DNA of 64,000 nucleotides from Hydractinia symbiolongicarpus (taxonomy: Eukaryota > Cnidaria > Hydrozoa > Anthoathecata > Hydractiniidae): contig NC_079875.1 of the NCBI RefSeq assembly GCF_029227915.1, positions 8,059,001 to 8,123,000 of the forward strand. The letters run 5' to 3'. The notes under the pieces were generated by a model. The model was not told the DNA's origin, did not search any database, and saw only the letters and a program-made list of their open reading frames with translations. Both the position numbers and the translations under genes were made by a program. Positions 10,600 to 22,139 of the stretch are shown here, piece by piece. The stretch's first letter is position 1, and the number at the start of each line of letters is the position of its first letter.

Positions 10600-11260
10600 T
10601 ATCTTTGCCTGACTTAAGTGCAAACTTGTGCGAAATAATTCTTGAATAATGATGCATTTTAGAGGAAAATTTTGTTTAGTCAACCTAACCCCGAACATCT
10701 TAAATAAATAGTGTAAATTCGTAGATTATATGTAAAAACGCGTTTCATCAAGACATTGTGTACTAAAAATATTTTGAAATTATATTGCGTTTAAAATTTG
10801 GTAATCTAATATAAATAATTGGGAAATAGAGAAAAAATGTTTTTTTCGGGAACATTCGAAACGCAGCAATTGCCAGTGAGTCTTTAAAAGCAAAATTTTT
10901 CTTCAGATATGCATAAAGAATGTAAAATGATGATATGTATTTTAAATAAACTTTTTATGCTCGATCTAAGAGCAGAAATTCTCAATAAACGGTGCATGTT
11001 CGTAGATTATAAGTAAGCACGGTTATTTTGGGATTGTGTGTATTAAAAATGTTTTGAAGTGACATTGCATTTAGAAGTTGATAATGTGCATACAGTTGTA
11101 GAGTAATGGAAAATGTGTTTCTCTGGGAGATTTGAAGTGAAAGAAATCTTATTGGGACTTTACTAGCAAAACTCTCCAACAGATTAGTATATGTATAAAA
11201 TATGTAAAATTATGATGCATTTTAAAGTTTTTTTGTTCAACCCTATTTTAAAAATCCTCA
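10600..11260. repeat. 281-bp tandem duplication, about 2.3 diverged copies
   Basis: CGTAGATTATA recurs at 10720 and 11001 (281 bp apart). AAAATGATGATATGTATTTTAAA-type sequence recurs near 10648, 10927 and 11208. Within units, TTGTGTRYTAAAAATRTTTTGAA and the surrounding sequence match with many substitutions, so the duplication is old. No coding content was seen. Confidence 0.6.
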
Positions 11261-11639
11261 CTTTTCCTGCTGTGATCGAGAAACGCATTTTGAGATTTTG
11301 AGATGGACTTGACCTAATAGTATATTCGCGATAGATAGGCATGTTTTAAACAGCATATACTTCGGCTATGGCCTTTCACGGATTTGCTAAAAACTTAAAT
11401 AAGATATATTCTGATATATTAATTTTAGGATCTAGTGAAAATGTCGTTTCTTGAAATCACTATAATCGTGCCATTCACCCAATAAAAATACATACGCTGC
11501 TTTAACTCGACTCTGAATTTCAGAGTTTTAAATTTTTTTTCCGCAAAAAGGTTACCCGAATGCAGTGGAAATTCTTAACAATACCCAAGAGTTTTAAAAT
11601 TGTACAAAGCAGGTATATTTATTATTTACACATTTATCA

Positions 11640-11737
11640 CAGGTCTCTCATTGATAACAGTAACATTTACATATATCTTGTATATATTATACTGACGTAG
11701 ATAAACCTGTATAAAGATGAATAATAATAATAATAAT
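11640..11737 (+). mobile_element. LINE 3' tail ending in (AAT)n
   Basis: ACTGACGTAGATAAACCTGTATAAAGATG followed by a run of AAT resembles the end of the LINE at 31.7 kb (ACTGACAGG, then CCTGTATAAATATTG, then AAT repeats). It is either the 3' end of the truncated LINE at 8.8-10.1 kb or a dead-on-arrival insertion of a related element. Confidence 0.5.
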
Positions 11738-12037
11738 TAAGTAATAGTTAAAAATAGAAATTAATGTATGTTAACACTTTTAAATATCTGCCTTTTTACT
11801 TTTAGCCAACACTTGACAACTCAGTCTTTTGGTACACATTTGTTGATAAAATAAATACCCTCTTTTATTTTCGACGATCATTGAAGCTTGGTCATTGGGA
11901 TGCACACTTACAATCCTAGAAAATAATATTATTTTAAAAGGCCGATTTTGGCTATTTCTCGAACTGGCCAAATGGAATCGCCTTGTCAAAACTCTGCAGC
12001 CGGCAGGCTGCGAGAGCTTCGCTTTGGGAGATGTGTA

Positions 12038-12098
12038 GGCCAGGTAAATAGCGTCAGAAATGCGCTACTGGCGCATTTCTGACGCTATTTACCTGGCC
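12038..12098. repeat. Perfect 28-bp inverted repeat with 5-bp loop
   Basis: The left arm 12038-12065 (begins GGCCAGGTAAATAGCGTCAG) and right arm 12071-12098 are exact reverse complements, separated by TACTG. The stem stops abruptly on both sides. It would form a very stable hairpin in single-stranded DNA or RNA. It is GC-rich compared with its surroundings. Confidence 0.9.
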
Positions 12099-12309
12099 CA
12101 CGCTAAGACCAGAGTCATTTAATAGGCTTCAAAACCTAGCATGGTTTGTGGTCACAGGTCAAGTAGCATACAAAGTTGGGTGTGTCACTATTATTTTTAA
12201 TAGCGAGGTAGTTTATGCGGCTTCTGCATTTTGTATCTGTAATATTCCGTCGGGGAATGGTTTTCGCATGGGAACCTAGGGGATCCTGATCCACACTACG
12301 TAACCATTT

Positions 12310-12455
12310 CTATATTGATCCTTAAATGACAAAAATAATCTAAGGTATCGTGCAAATAAGTTTTTGTTCAATCTAATGATTTTTTTATGTTTTTTGAGTG
12401 ATAAGCGCAATTTTGAACAATAAATATGTGAAATATTGGTGTTTATGCGAGCCTA
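12310..12455 (+). repeat. Dispersed repeat copy (TTTAAATGACAAAAATAATCTAAG family)
   Basis: AAATGACAAAAATAATCTAAGG, then CGTGCAAATAAGTTTTTG, ATAAGCGCAA and finally GTGTTTATGCGAGCCTAAA match, in the same order, the tandem copies at 53902-54270 and a weaker copy at 56040-56150. Confidence 0.6.
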
Positions 12456-15130
12456 AACCGTATTGACTCTGGCATATGTTAGGACAAAACCGAGAGGAAA
12501 AGAAGTTAGCAAAATCAGCAAGAGAAGATAGCTATACATATTCTACAGCTGGTCATGTGTATTACGTTACACCGCTCAGCCTCACAGCACACTTTTCAAC
12601 ATTGCATGAGACAGAGGGTAAATGTATAGTCATGTTTTTTGTGGACCATAATACCTAGATGATAGGCATGTCACAAAGGGCCCAGAGTAATAGACAATGC
12701 CATGCTGTAGGTCAGGAAATCGATTTTTTAACCATGTCGGTAAGCATGCACCCGTTCGGGTCAAGTTACAGAAACAGAGATTATTTTTTATATTGGAAAA
12801 CGCTTTCTACAGCAATATCTACATTTTTATTTACCAACGTTTTTTAACAAAAAATGATGACCTGCCATTCTTCCTTTAGGGAAGACAAGTTATCTTCCGT
12901 GTACGCACAGTGTATGGTATACGTGTCTTTCAGTCTCCGTCGACATGTTTTCAATCCATTGAAGCGACGCAGCGTATCTAAACTTTATCAGATGGCATGA
13001 TTTTGTAGATAACTGACCGCAGTCTTCTTGATGCAGAAGCAGTGTTTTTCCACCATTCCAAGAGTGATGCTATTTCTTGTTCATTTGTACATCCATGATG
13101 TTGAGGTTGAAGTGCCTGGTGGACCACGTTTTCGTTATTTTTTTCGTAATCTTATTAAGGAAAGTCTTTTATGTGGTTTTTCAAAAAAGAAGACGAAATT
13201 TTATCAAATTAAGAAAATTGAGTTTGTAAGCGAAATTGATCGTACTAGAGAGATTGTTCATTTTTTCTGCGAGACTATGCCTTACTTTTTGCGTATATCT
13301 ATTTTTAAACGAAACTGATTTTCCTGTAGAAAATACCCTTCTTCTCGGAGACTATACTAACACTTTTTTTAAAAACTAATAAGGAAAATGAGAAATTTAA
13401 TAAGGAGAGCCATGAAATTGACATGACTGTTCAACTTGGCGGCAATTTCTGAACAAGTGGCTTGAAACGAAGTGGCGCTATGAGAAATTAATTTGTGACT
13501 CGAGGTAGAAGCAGAAAAATGGCTCGAAAGTTGAAAAAAAAGTTGAGGTAAGCAGCAAAAAATTATGTTTATATATTTCGCAAGAGAATATTGTCGTAAG
13601 AAAAAAAATAAAATTATGTATAGGAAATTTCTGCCAAAAAATATTTTGTAAAGAAAAAGGATGCATAGAAATATTTTTGGAAAAAAATATTTATCACGAA
13701 CGAAGAAAAGTGTTTTGCTGAAAAGTTACCTTAAGGAATTAATTTTAGCGAGAACTAATATTCGCAAGATATTTTTCGCGAGATTCTTTATTTTATTATT
13801 TTTTTTTACAAAAAAATGTTTTTCCGGGCTTAGCAAAGCAATATTTCGTAAAAAAATATCCGAAGTAATGCCCTTAAGGGAGACATAAAATTCTCAAATC
13901 ACAGTAATAAAAGAAGTATTAATTTTAATTACTTGCATTATAATGTCTCTAGGTAGTAAAAATGCATGATTTGATCACCTACAGAGATTACAATACAAAA
14001 AAGAATAAGCTGAATGACCAGATGAATGAATTAACGGTCTATCTAAATTGTGTAATATCCAGATATAAAATGTCACGAATTTTGCGAAAAAAGAATTTAA
14101 TGAAATTTTTACAGGTTTTCAAGTTTTTTTGTAGACTACTAAAAATCGCTGAAGTAATTGTTTAAAAAATTGACACTGAGTAAAAAAGGGGAAAATACGA
14201 TGTCATTTAAAACATGCCTAAATTAATGATGTAAAAACCTAAATCAAAGACCTTTTCAATTTTTTAACAAAGAATAAAATTGTTTTGTGTGATGGTCGAA
14301 CCTTTGCATTATTCTTACAATATTTTTCAAATTTTATAGGGACTAAAAAAATTGAAAAAATAGAATACCGCTCTAATAAATTTTTTTCGAATTTCGCAAA
14401 TAGCGAAATTTCCAATAATTTTCTCAAGATTAAAAAAGAATACGAAATTGTTATCCGCGCAAATTCCAACTAACATGAGGGCACGATAGTTTGTTTTTAT
14501 AGCTAAAAAATTTTAATTTCAGATAAACAAACAGTACAATAAAACAGGCGAACAGCCCACTGCAACATTTCGATGTCTAATTTTAAGTATAAGAACAGGT
14601 ACGTGTATTATCTACTCTTAGTTGTGTTGTTTGTTTATTTATTTGTTTGTTTGTTTGTGAACCTTAGGTCATAGTTTTGAAAACTTTGTAAATTTTTATT
14701 CATAATTGATGGAGAAATTAATTTACAAGAATTAAAGAAAGTCAATTTCGACCTCGTTTTTCCTCTTTCTGATAATATTCCACAGCAAAATATACGAAAT
14801 AGCAAATAGCCGTACGTACGAGGTTAAGCATTTTGTTTAATAAAAAGGACTTTGTTATGCAATGATAATATTAACGTATTATCTTGGACTCGCTTATTTG
14901 TTGTATAAACGATTAGTTTTCTCGATTGTTTTTTCAACTCAAAAAGTTCGCCTCTTTGAATTTCCTGTTAAAAATGTTAATTTCTTTATGATAAAAAATG
15001 TTCCAGTTATTCGGTGGTTCTAGTAAGAAATGACTCGCTTTTCCGCCGATCGTACTTTTTTTACACGATAATTAGAAAAAATAACTTTTTCATAAATAAC
15101 ATCTGTGATGGGTTTTACTATCTCAGGCTT
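12456..15130. other. AT-rich stretch without recognised genes
   Basis: Open frames at 12476-12658 (+), 13028-13318 (+), 13661-13888 (+) and 13962-14165 (+) show no family motif I recognise and no splice-site support. Between 13400 and 13900 the sequence is rich in TTCGCGA/TCGCGAAA-type and poly-A/T words, which suggests degraded repeat material. Confidence 0.4.
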
Positions 15131-15135
15131 TCCAT

Positions 15136-16023
15136 GGTTGGTTGTTTGGTTGATTTGATATTTTTGGTTAGTTGCTTGGTTCGTTAGTAAGTTTGTTGCT
15201 TGGTTTGACTTTTTGGTTAGTTGGTTGTTTGGTTGGTTAGTAAGTTTGTTGCTTGGTTTGATTGTTTTGATTAGTTGCTGATTGGTTAGTAATTGGTTGG
15301 TTGGTTTGGTTTTTTGGTTAGTTGGTTAGTTGGTTGTTTAGTTGGTTAGTAGGTTGGTTGGTTGGTTGGTTTGATTTTTTGATTAGTTGCTTGATTGATA
15401 AGTAGTTGGTTGGTTAATTTGATTTTTTGGTTAGTTGGTTGTTTGGTTGGTTAGTAAGTTGGTTGGTTGGTTTCATTTTATTTGGTTAGTTGCTTGGTTG
15501 GCTAGTAGGTTAGTTAGTCCGTTTGATTTTTTGGTTAGTTGGTTGTTTGGTTGGTTAGTAAGTTGGTTGGTTGGTTTCATTTTATTTGGTTAGTTGCTTG
15601 GTTGGTTAGTAGGTTAGTTAATCCGTTTGATTTTTTTGGTTCGTTGTTTGGTTGATTAGTAAGTTGGATGGTTGGTTTGACTTAGTCTGGTTGGTTATGT
15701 ATTGGTTGGCTAGTTGGTTTTATTTGTTTCTTAGTTGATAAGTTGGTCGGTTGGTTGGTTTTTTTAGGTTTTTGATTGGTTAGTTAGTTGGTAATTGGTT
15801 AGTTGGTTTGTTAGTTTAGTTGATGGGTTGTTAGCTTAGTTGATGAGTTGGTTGGTCGGTCGGTTGGTAAATCGGTTGTTTGAAAAGCTGGTTGTGTAAT
15901 TGGTTTATTTTTTTTGGTTGTTAGTTGGTTGGTTAGTTGATTGGTTGGTTAGTTTGTTGGTAATTTTTTCTTGTTTTTCGGTTAGTTGAATGGTTTAATA
16001 TTTAAGGTAGTTGGTTGGTTGAA
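15136..16023 (+). repeat. TTGG/TTAG simple-repeat array, unit 1
   Basis: A degenerate mixture of TTGG, TTAG, TTTG and TTGA tetranucleotides over about 890 bp, introduced by CCATGGTTGGTTG. Uninterrupted (GGTT)4-5 runs occur near 15350. G is concentrated on the plus strand. Confidence 0.9.
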
Positions 16024-17034
16024 GTTGATATTGTTTTATTTCTTATTTTTTAGGCTTATATTAGGCATTTTCTATTTTATTTCTCGTATATTTGTTACTT
16101 TAGTATTACGAAAATCATTTCTTTATTATTTCAAGTAAGGATATGTGCCAAGCACCAATTATGTTTAGATCGTTATGGAAGGAATATTGATGATTGTTAA
16201 TGCAAGAAACAATGAGCATGAATAGTAACATACATTGTCCAGTGAAGATGAAAAAGAAGAAAGGAAGTAGAAGAAAGAAGAAACATCGTGAAAGGAAGAT
16301 TGATGCTGACAACACAAGACAAGAATCAGTGAGGATGAAAATGAAGAAAAAAGAAAGAAGCTGTGTATTAAGTACATTTGTGTATTTCTCCTTTTTTTCT
16401 GTTTCGCGCTTAAGGTAAGTTCCTAAGTAAGTAGGCAGGTAGGCAGGATTGTGCGCTTAAGGTAGGGAGGTCTCTAAGTAAGTAGGCAGGTAGGCAGGTT
16501 TAGGTAAGGGACGCGTCTTTCATTTTTTATTCTATCTCTACTGCTTACTTTTCATGATAAGTTAGGTGGTCCCAAAAGATAAGCAGTTAAGCCATCAGGT
16601 CTGTTTTGTTTATTTGTTTTTTTTATTTGCCTAATTGTTGATGATTTATGGCTATGTCGTAAAATGATCTTGCCATACACATCGTTTTGCTATTCTTAAT
16701 ACATGTAACGCGCACGTGTTTTTAAGTGTTGTTTTGAAAACATACTTAGTCTTAAGTTTACCCCACAAACGAAGGTAGTCCGAATAAGCTGTTATTTTAT
16801 TTTTTAAAAAGATTAAAATTATATTACCAAAAAAAATTTATCAAAGAAAAATAATATCAAAATGTATTATTTAAAAAGCTTACTCGGACCTTTGACAACT
16901 GACAACAACCTTCGGACGCCCAAGTTTGTTTCAAAAACATGTTTTTTGAAGCAACTTATTTTTTGTTTTACTCACACACACCAAATGTCAGTTGTCAACA
17001 CATTTAGTGTACTGGTAAGTCATACATTTTTCTA

Positions 17035-17180
17035 CATCAAGAAAGAAGAAAGAAGACAAAGAAAGGAACGATGAATGGACGGAAGGAAAAAAGAAAAAGA
17101 AAAAAAGACAGAAAGAAGACTAAGAAAGCGAAGAAGAAAAAATAGAGAAGAAAGGAAGAGAAAAGAGAAAAAAAGACGAT
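17035..17180 (+). repeat. Polypurine tract
   Basis: About 145 bp almost purely of A and G on the plus strand (GAAAGAAGAAAGAAG-type words). The equivalent position in unit 3 (32705-32880) also has it, preceded there by GGTCGGTCGG and GGACGGACGG runs. Confidence 0.85.
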
Positions 17181-17394
17181 TGATTACATACAGGTGTCGC
17201 TTCTCTGACATTTAAAGAATTAATTTGTGATTAACAGATGCATATAGTTTCCGACATTCATTGATCCCTGGGCTGTTCACTTAAAAAACGAAATAACAAA
17301 TGCACAATATACCTCCGCCTTGTCTTCAGACCTAAAATATGTACATTTCAAGGCAATTTAGATTTGGCGCCTAAAACACTGTATATGTTAAAAG

Positions 17395-19075
17395 ACTGTC
17401 CCGTTCAGGGTACTAAAGAACATGAATATATGCTTCAATTCTGACCCGACTTGGGACGTAAAACAAGTAAATATATGTTTGAAGGCTGTCCTGACTTGGG
17501 ACCTAACACAATAAATATATATATGAAGGCTGTCCCTACTTGGGACGTAAAACACGTAAATATATTTTTGAAGGCTGTCCTGACTTAGGACCTAAAACAA
17601 GTAAATATAAATTTGAAGGCTGTCCTGAATTGGGACCTAAAACACGTAAATATATGTTCGAAGGCTGTCTCAACCTGGACTTAAAACACGTAAATCTATG
17701 TTTGAAGGCTGTCCTGACGTGGGACCTAAAACAATAAATATATATTTGAAGGCTGTCCAAGTACATTTATTTGAAGAATGCCCCAGTATTTGAACGCTGT
17801 CCCGACTTGGGACATAAACCACGTAAATATGTTTGAAGGCTGTGACCCGACTTGGGACCTAAAACAAGTAAAAATATATTTGAAAGCTGTCCTGACTTAG
17901 GATTTACAAGTACATATATTTAAAGGATGTCCCAATATCTGAAGGCTGTCCTGACTTGGAACATAAAACACGTAAATATATATTGGAAGGCTGTCCTGAC
18001 TTAGGAACTGAAACGCGTAAATATGTTTGAAGGCACGCGTAAGTATGTTTAAAGGCTGTCCTGACTTGGAACTAAAACAATTGAATATATATATTTGAAG
18101 GCTGTCCCGACTTGGGACCTAAAACAATTGAATATATATATTTGAAGGCTGTCCTGACTTGGGACATAAAACAATTGAATATATATATTTGAAGGCTGTC
18201 CCGACTTGGGACCTAAAACACGTAAATACATGTTTGAAGGCTGTTCTGACATAGGATTTAACACAAGTACATATATTTGAAAGATGTCCCGACTTGGGAC
18301 TCGAAACAAACAAATTTATTTAAAGACTGTTCTAACTTGTGACTTGAAACACAAAAATATATATTTGAAGGCTGTCCCGACTTGGGACCAAAAACAAGTG
18401 GGTATATATTTGAAGGCTGTCCCGACTTGGGCCCTAAAACACGTAAATACATGTTTGAAGGCTGTCCTGACGTGGGACATAAAACAATAAATATAAAGGC
18501 TGTCTGCTTGGGACCTAAAACAAGTAAATATATATTTGAAGGCTATCCCGACTTGGGACCTAAAGCACGTAAATATATGTTTAAAGGCTGTCCTGACGTG
18601 GGACCTAAAACAATAAATATAAAGGCTGTCCCTGCTTGGGACCTAAAACAAGTAAGTATATATTTGAAGGCCATCCCGACTTGGGACCTATGTTTGAAGG
18701 CTGACCTGACTTAGAATTTAACACAAGTACATATAATTGAAAGATGTCCCGACTTGGGACCCAAAACAAATAAATTTATTTAAAGACTGTCCTAACTTGT
18801 GACTTGAAACACAAAAATATATGTTTGAAGGTTGTCCTAACTTGGGACCTAAAACAAGTATATATATATTTGAGGGCTGTCCTGAGTTGAGACCTAAAAC
18901 AAGTAAATATATATTTGAAGGCTGTCCCGATTTGGGACTTAAAACACGTAAATATATGTTTGAAGGGTGTCCTGACGTGGGACCTAAAACAATAAATATA
19001 TAGGCTGTCCGTACTTGGGACCTAAAACAAGTAAATATATATTTGAAGGCTGTACCGACCAGACCTGAAACAACA
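17395..19075. repeat. 45-bp minisatellite, about 35-37 copies
   Basis: The unit reads approximately ACTTGGGACCTAAAACAAGT, AAATATATATTTGAAGG, CTGTCCCG, 45 bp or close to it. Because 45 is divisible by three and the unit lacks stops in some frames, long open frames appear on both strands: plus-strand repeats of about GCPDLGPKTSKYIFE and minus-strand repeats of about VLGPKSGQPSNIYLR, each 15 residues. Copies differ by substitutions and short indels that break the frames every 60-110 codons. No start context, splice site or known domain supports translation. Confidence 0.9.
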
Positions 19076-19329
19076 AGTGCGGCAAGGTTGCATTAGGTTT
19101 AAAGTTAAAATAATCATTGCAATGAGAACTTTATGGTATTGTTTGTAGAAGAGAATTTGATAAAAGTAGTTGTTCTGGTATTACTATATGGTAGAAAGAT
19201 TTTAATTTATGGTTTGTTTGATGAGATGAATTGCAATATTCAAGGTACCTTACATTTATATTACAAACCATAACCCGAGAGCTGAAAGAAAATGTAGTTG
19301 ATTGTAACCGTTTTGAGTTATATTTTGCG

Positions 19330-19900
19330 TAACGCATTGGCCTTGGGTTGTGATTTTTTTTATTCTATTGAGAGGTTCTGCGTGCGCTTATGTGTTTGTG
19401 TTTATTTATAATTATATTGATTAACTTATGCGGCGTTTGAATAAGTAGAGTGGATGGGGGGTCGGGAGAAACCGGGGTGGGGGGACTGGAGTCAAAGCGC
19501 GTTTATTTAATTTATAAATTATTATTATTTTTATTGTGTATGCGCAGAAGGTTTTCATTGTTTTCATTCTTTTGTATTATATATTATAGAAATTCCGCAC
19601 AGTGTTGATAAGCACTACAGAATTTCAGGCCCCTAAACTTAAGACATAGTTAATTTTAAAACAACCCAGCAGCGGCGGCGATTTATCGTTTTTACTAAAT
19701 AACATTTTTCTCGTTTTATTGGATTTTTCATCATTCGCGCGTTTTTGTTTCTTTTGTATCAAGATTTTTTTCACCAAGAAGCGGTTTGCATCACACAGCC
19801 AAAGTTTCTACAGAGTAAAAAGAAGATATTGTGGTAAGTGAAACATTGATTATCTCACATTTTATGTTAGTTACACTTCATATTTTTCTTATAGACTGTT
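19330..19900 (+). other. Best-conserved core shared by units 1 and 3, with candidate 61-bp intron
   Basis: This 570-bp segment matches 33660-34230 more closely than its flanks. It contains a G-rich element (GGGTCGGGAGAA then GGGGTGGGGGG), ATAAATTATTATTATTTTTATTG, TGTATGCGCAGAAGGTTTTC, and ends in AGAAGATATTGTGGTAAGTG. From 19834 to 19894 the sequence runs GTAAGTG to TTTTCTTATAG, 61 bp; the unit 3 counterpart 34162-34222 has the same length with one visible difference. Both ends fit splice-site consensus. Which transcript, if any, it belongs to is unknown: no ORF is joined by it. Confidence 0.45.
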
Positions 19901-20759
19901 GATCCTTTCAATAATAATTTGAATTGCGTAATTGAATGTAATTATGAGACATACAATTTGCCAAAAATTTCGACCGAGAGGCACGTGTATTTAAGAAATG
20001 AGGACTGGCGAAAATGGAAAAAATGGTGACAATTTTGTGAACACAAAAATGACAAAAGTTGATTTTTCAAAAAAAATCGGTACGTATGGAAGGTACGTAT
20101 GCTTGTAACAGTGTAAAATTGTACATGTTAGTGTAAAGGTCTTCTAAAGAAAAGTTTTAGTTGAAAAGAATTGCAGAAATATTGGGACCAAAGACATAGA
20201 TTCTTTCAAGAAAAACGGTACGTATGATTCTTTCAAGAAGAACGGTACGTATAAAAAGTAAGTACGCCTGCAACGAAACATCAAGTTTAAAATTCTTTAC
20301 TACTAATTTCTTCTAGTCTCTGTACTCTTCAACGTATTCGAAAAAATGAAACTGATGTGTCAATACGAAATAGCATGTATATGCTATACATAACTGTAGT
20401 TATTATCACGTACTAATACGTAATGTGGAAAAACGATTTACATGCATAGAAACTTAAGTATTTTTAGGTTGATTTTCGAAAAAAATAAGACAAAGACCTT
20501 GATCTGAGTGAAATGCAATAACGACCAAAGAATCTTGCAATAAAGCGACGTTGCGACCGTATATAGCTTCAAATACAATTAACTGATGAACACCAATACC
20601 TATAACATTAATTTAAATCTTGGAAAGACTTGCACACCTTCACAAACCTATAAATCTACAATTCAACTAAAATACAACAATCACACACAAGAAACAATTA
20701 CAATCTGTTGCAAAAACATTACACACATTTAAGACTTCAATGCAATAATTATCACACGA

Positions 20760-21720
20760 AAATAAATTTATTAAGTCCTCCTTTAATATTTCCTTTACCA
20801 ATTTTGTTTAATCTGATGTTACTATTTGCTGCAACAGTATAGGTTACCTTTCTTCAATCCTCCATTGGATTTTCCAGTAACCAGCCTCCATTAGTATTCT
20901 AAAACATGGCGTACTTTTCTATATTCATAGTTCACGTTTTCAAATGTTGCATTCATATTTTCTTCTTGAAGTTGGTTCATTCTTCAATACCATACGACAT
21001 TGAAGGAACAATTGCTGCTTTAGTCAACTTTAGTCGCAATCATGTGACTTTTATGTCAAACCTGTCAACATCTCCGTGGTATAGCAATGTTGCTATCATA
21101 GCACTAACTTTTTTCTATAGTTGTTTCGTACTTAAGTCACCCTTTTCATTGAAACATACTCCAAAGCACTTGTATTCTTCTTTTTAATTTTTTCATTTCT
21201 TTCTTCTTTTATAGTGTCATCTATTTATATTTACTTTCACTAATATCATCTAGTTCATCTGTATAATCATCATACTATCTACTACATTTATCCCACCTTT
21301 TATCAGTTCTTTTATTCCATCTTGTAGCCACAAGTTAATGAAGCATTTTTCTGTATCACCAAACACAACGACGTTCTTCGTCTTTTCGTTCTGTTCTTCA
21401 TAATTATTGCTTGCAATGTCGTTATGCGATCAATCGTTGGTGGTCCTTCATTTCCTCCACAATGAAGTTTACTCAACCTATTTTTGAACGCTACGTCATC
21501 AAAAATATTCCCCTCCTGCTTTTTATGCTTTCCCTGTCTTCTTCTATTCTGTATATTACTTTGATTACTATTAGTTGGCATTGTTCTGTCACCATGTTTA
21601 ACATATTTTTAACACTTTTTACCATGATTTCACTTCTTTTTTTCAATAATTTTGATCAAGAATTCTCTTCCCTAACTATTTGTTCGAAATATTGCAAAAA
21701 CTTTATCTAATTCGTTTTGT
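20760..21720 (-). pseudogene. Remnant of an old antisense LINE reverse transcriptase
   Basis: Minus strand. Around 21300-21400 one frame reads KTKNVVVFGDTEKCFINLW then LQDGIKEL, a reverse transcriptase motif A region (D in place with the following F). Around 21120-21190 another reads KKEYKCFGVCFNEKGDLST (the xYLGvxF motif after the palm) and near 20990-21060 KAAIVPSMSYGIE, a common LINE segment. Stops and deletions separate the pieces, and the YxDD part is missing. The counterpart in unit 3 (36230-36850) retains different pieces, so both derive from a fuller copy. Frames called on the opposite strand here are not genes. Confidence 0.55.
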
Positions 21721-22139
21721 TTGATCTCCATTCCTTTCTAGTATCTAGCTACTAACTTTCGGCTTTCTTAACTGTTTTATTCTGTTGCTCTGTCTCTTTC
21801 TCCATTTTAAAACTTTAGATACACTTCTTTTATCTCCAATAAACTCATGAAAATCACTGAAAGTTGAATTAAAGTAGATGTCACTGAAAACTAAATATCC
21901 CTTACACTAAAGGCCCAACACTGCCCCCTCCCCCTCCCAATAAAACCCTTAAAACCCAGACACTGCATAAAAACACGACACCATACCACAACCACAAACT
22001 TCACGATTTTCTATGAAAACCTTACCATTATACAAAAACTCTTCACTCTCCGTAAAAACAAACCACTCCGAAGAAATCCAACACTTCACACCCAATAAAA
22101 ATTCCTACACTCTATAAAAACCGCAACACTCGATAAAAA

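Larger units (their letters stand above)
16140..22050. repeat. Large block of macrosatellite unit 1
   Basis: Matches 31975-37060 in order. Examples are CACCAATTATGTTTAGATCGTT at both starts, AAGGTAGGGAGGTCT-type sequence then GGTAAGGGACGCGTCTT (16455-16520 and 32138-32200), CGAAGGTAGTCCGAATAAGCTG, and the TCGGGAGAA...GGGG segment (19458 and 33793). Large differences are the length of the 45-bp minisatellite (about 1.7 kb here, 0.35 kb in unit 3), a longer 20.5-20.8/34.9-36.3 kb segment in unit 3, and complementary deletions in an old LINE. No host gene was recognised inside. Confidence 0.75.

Noticed and set aside
15136-16023. Telomeric repeat
   Set aside because: The array is TTGG/TTAG tetranucleotides, without TTAGGG hexamer periodicity.
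17536-19003. Open frames on both strands in the 45-bp minisatellite taken as genes
   Set aside because: Frames break after a few repeats and exist on both strands; kept as a finding about the repeat, not as coding sequences.
20906-21710. Plus-strand frames of 93 and 99 residues with transmembrane-like runs
   Set aside because: Antisense shadows of the degraded reverse transcriptase read on the minus strand.
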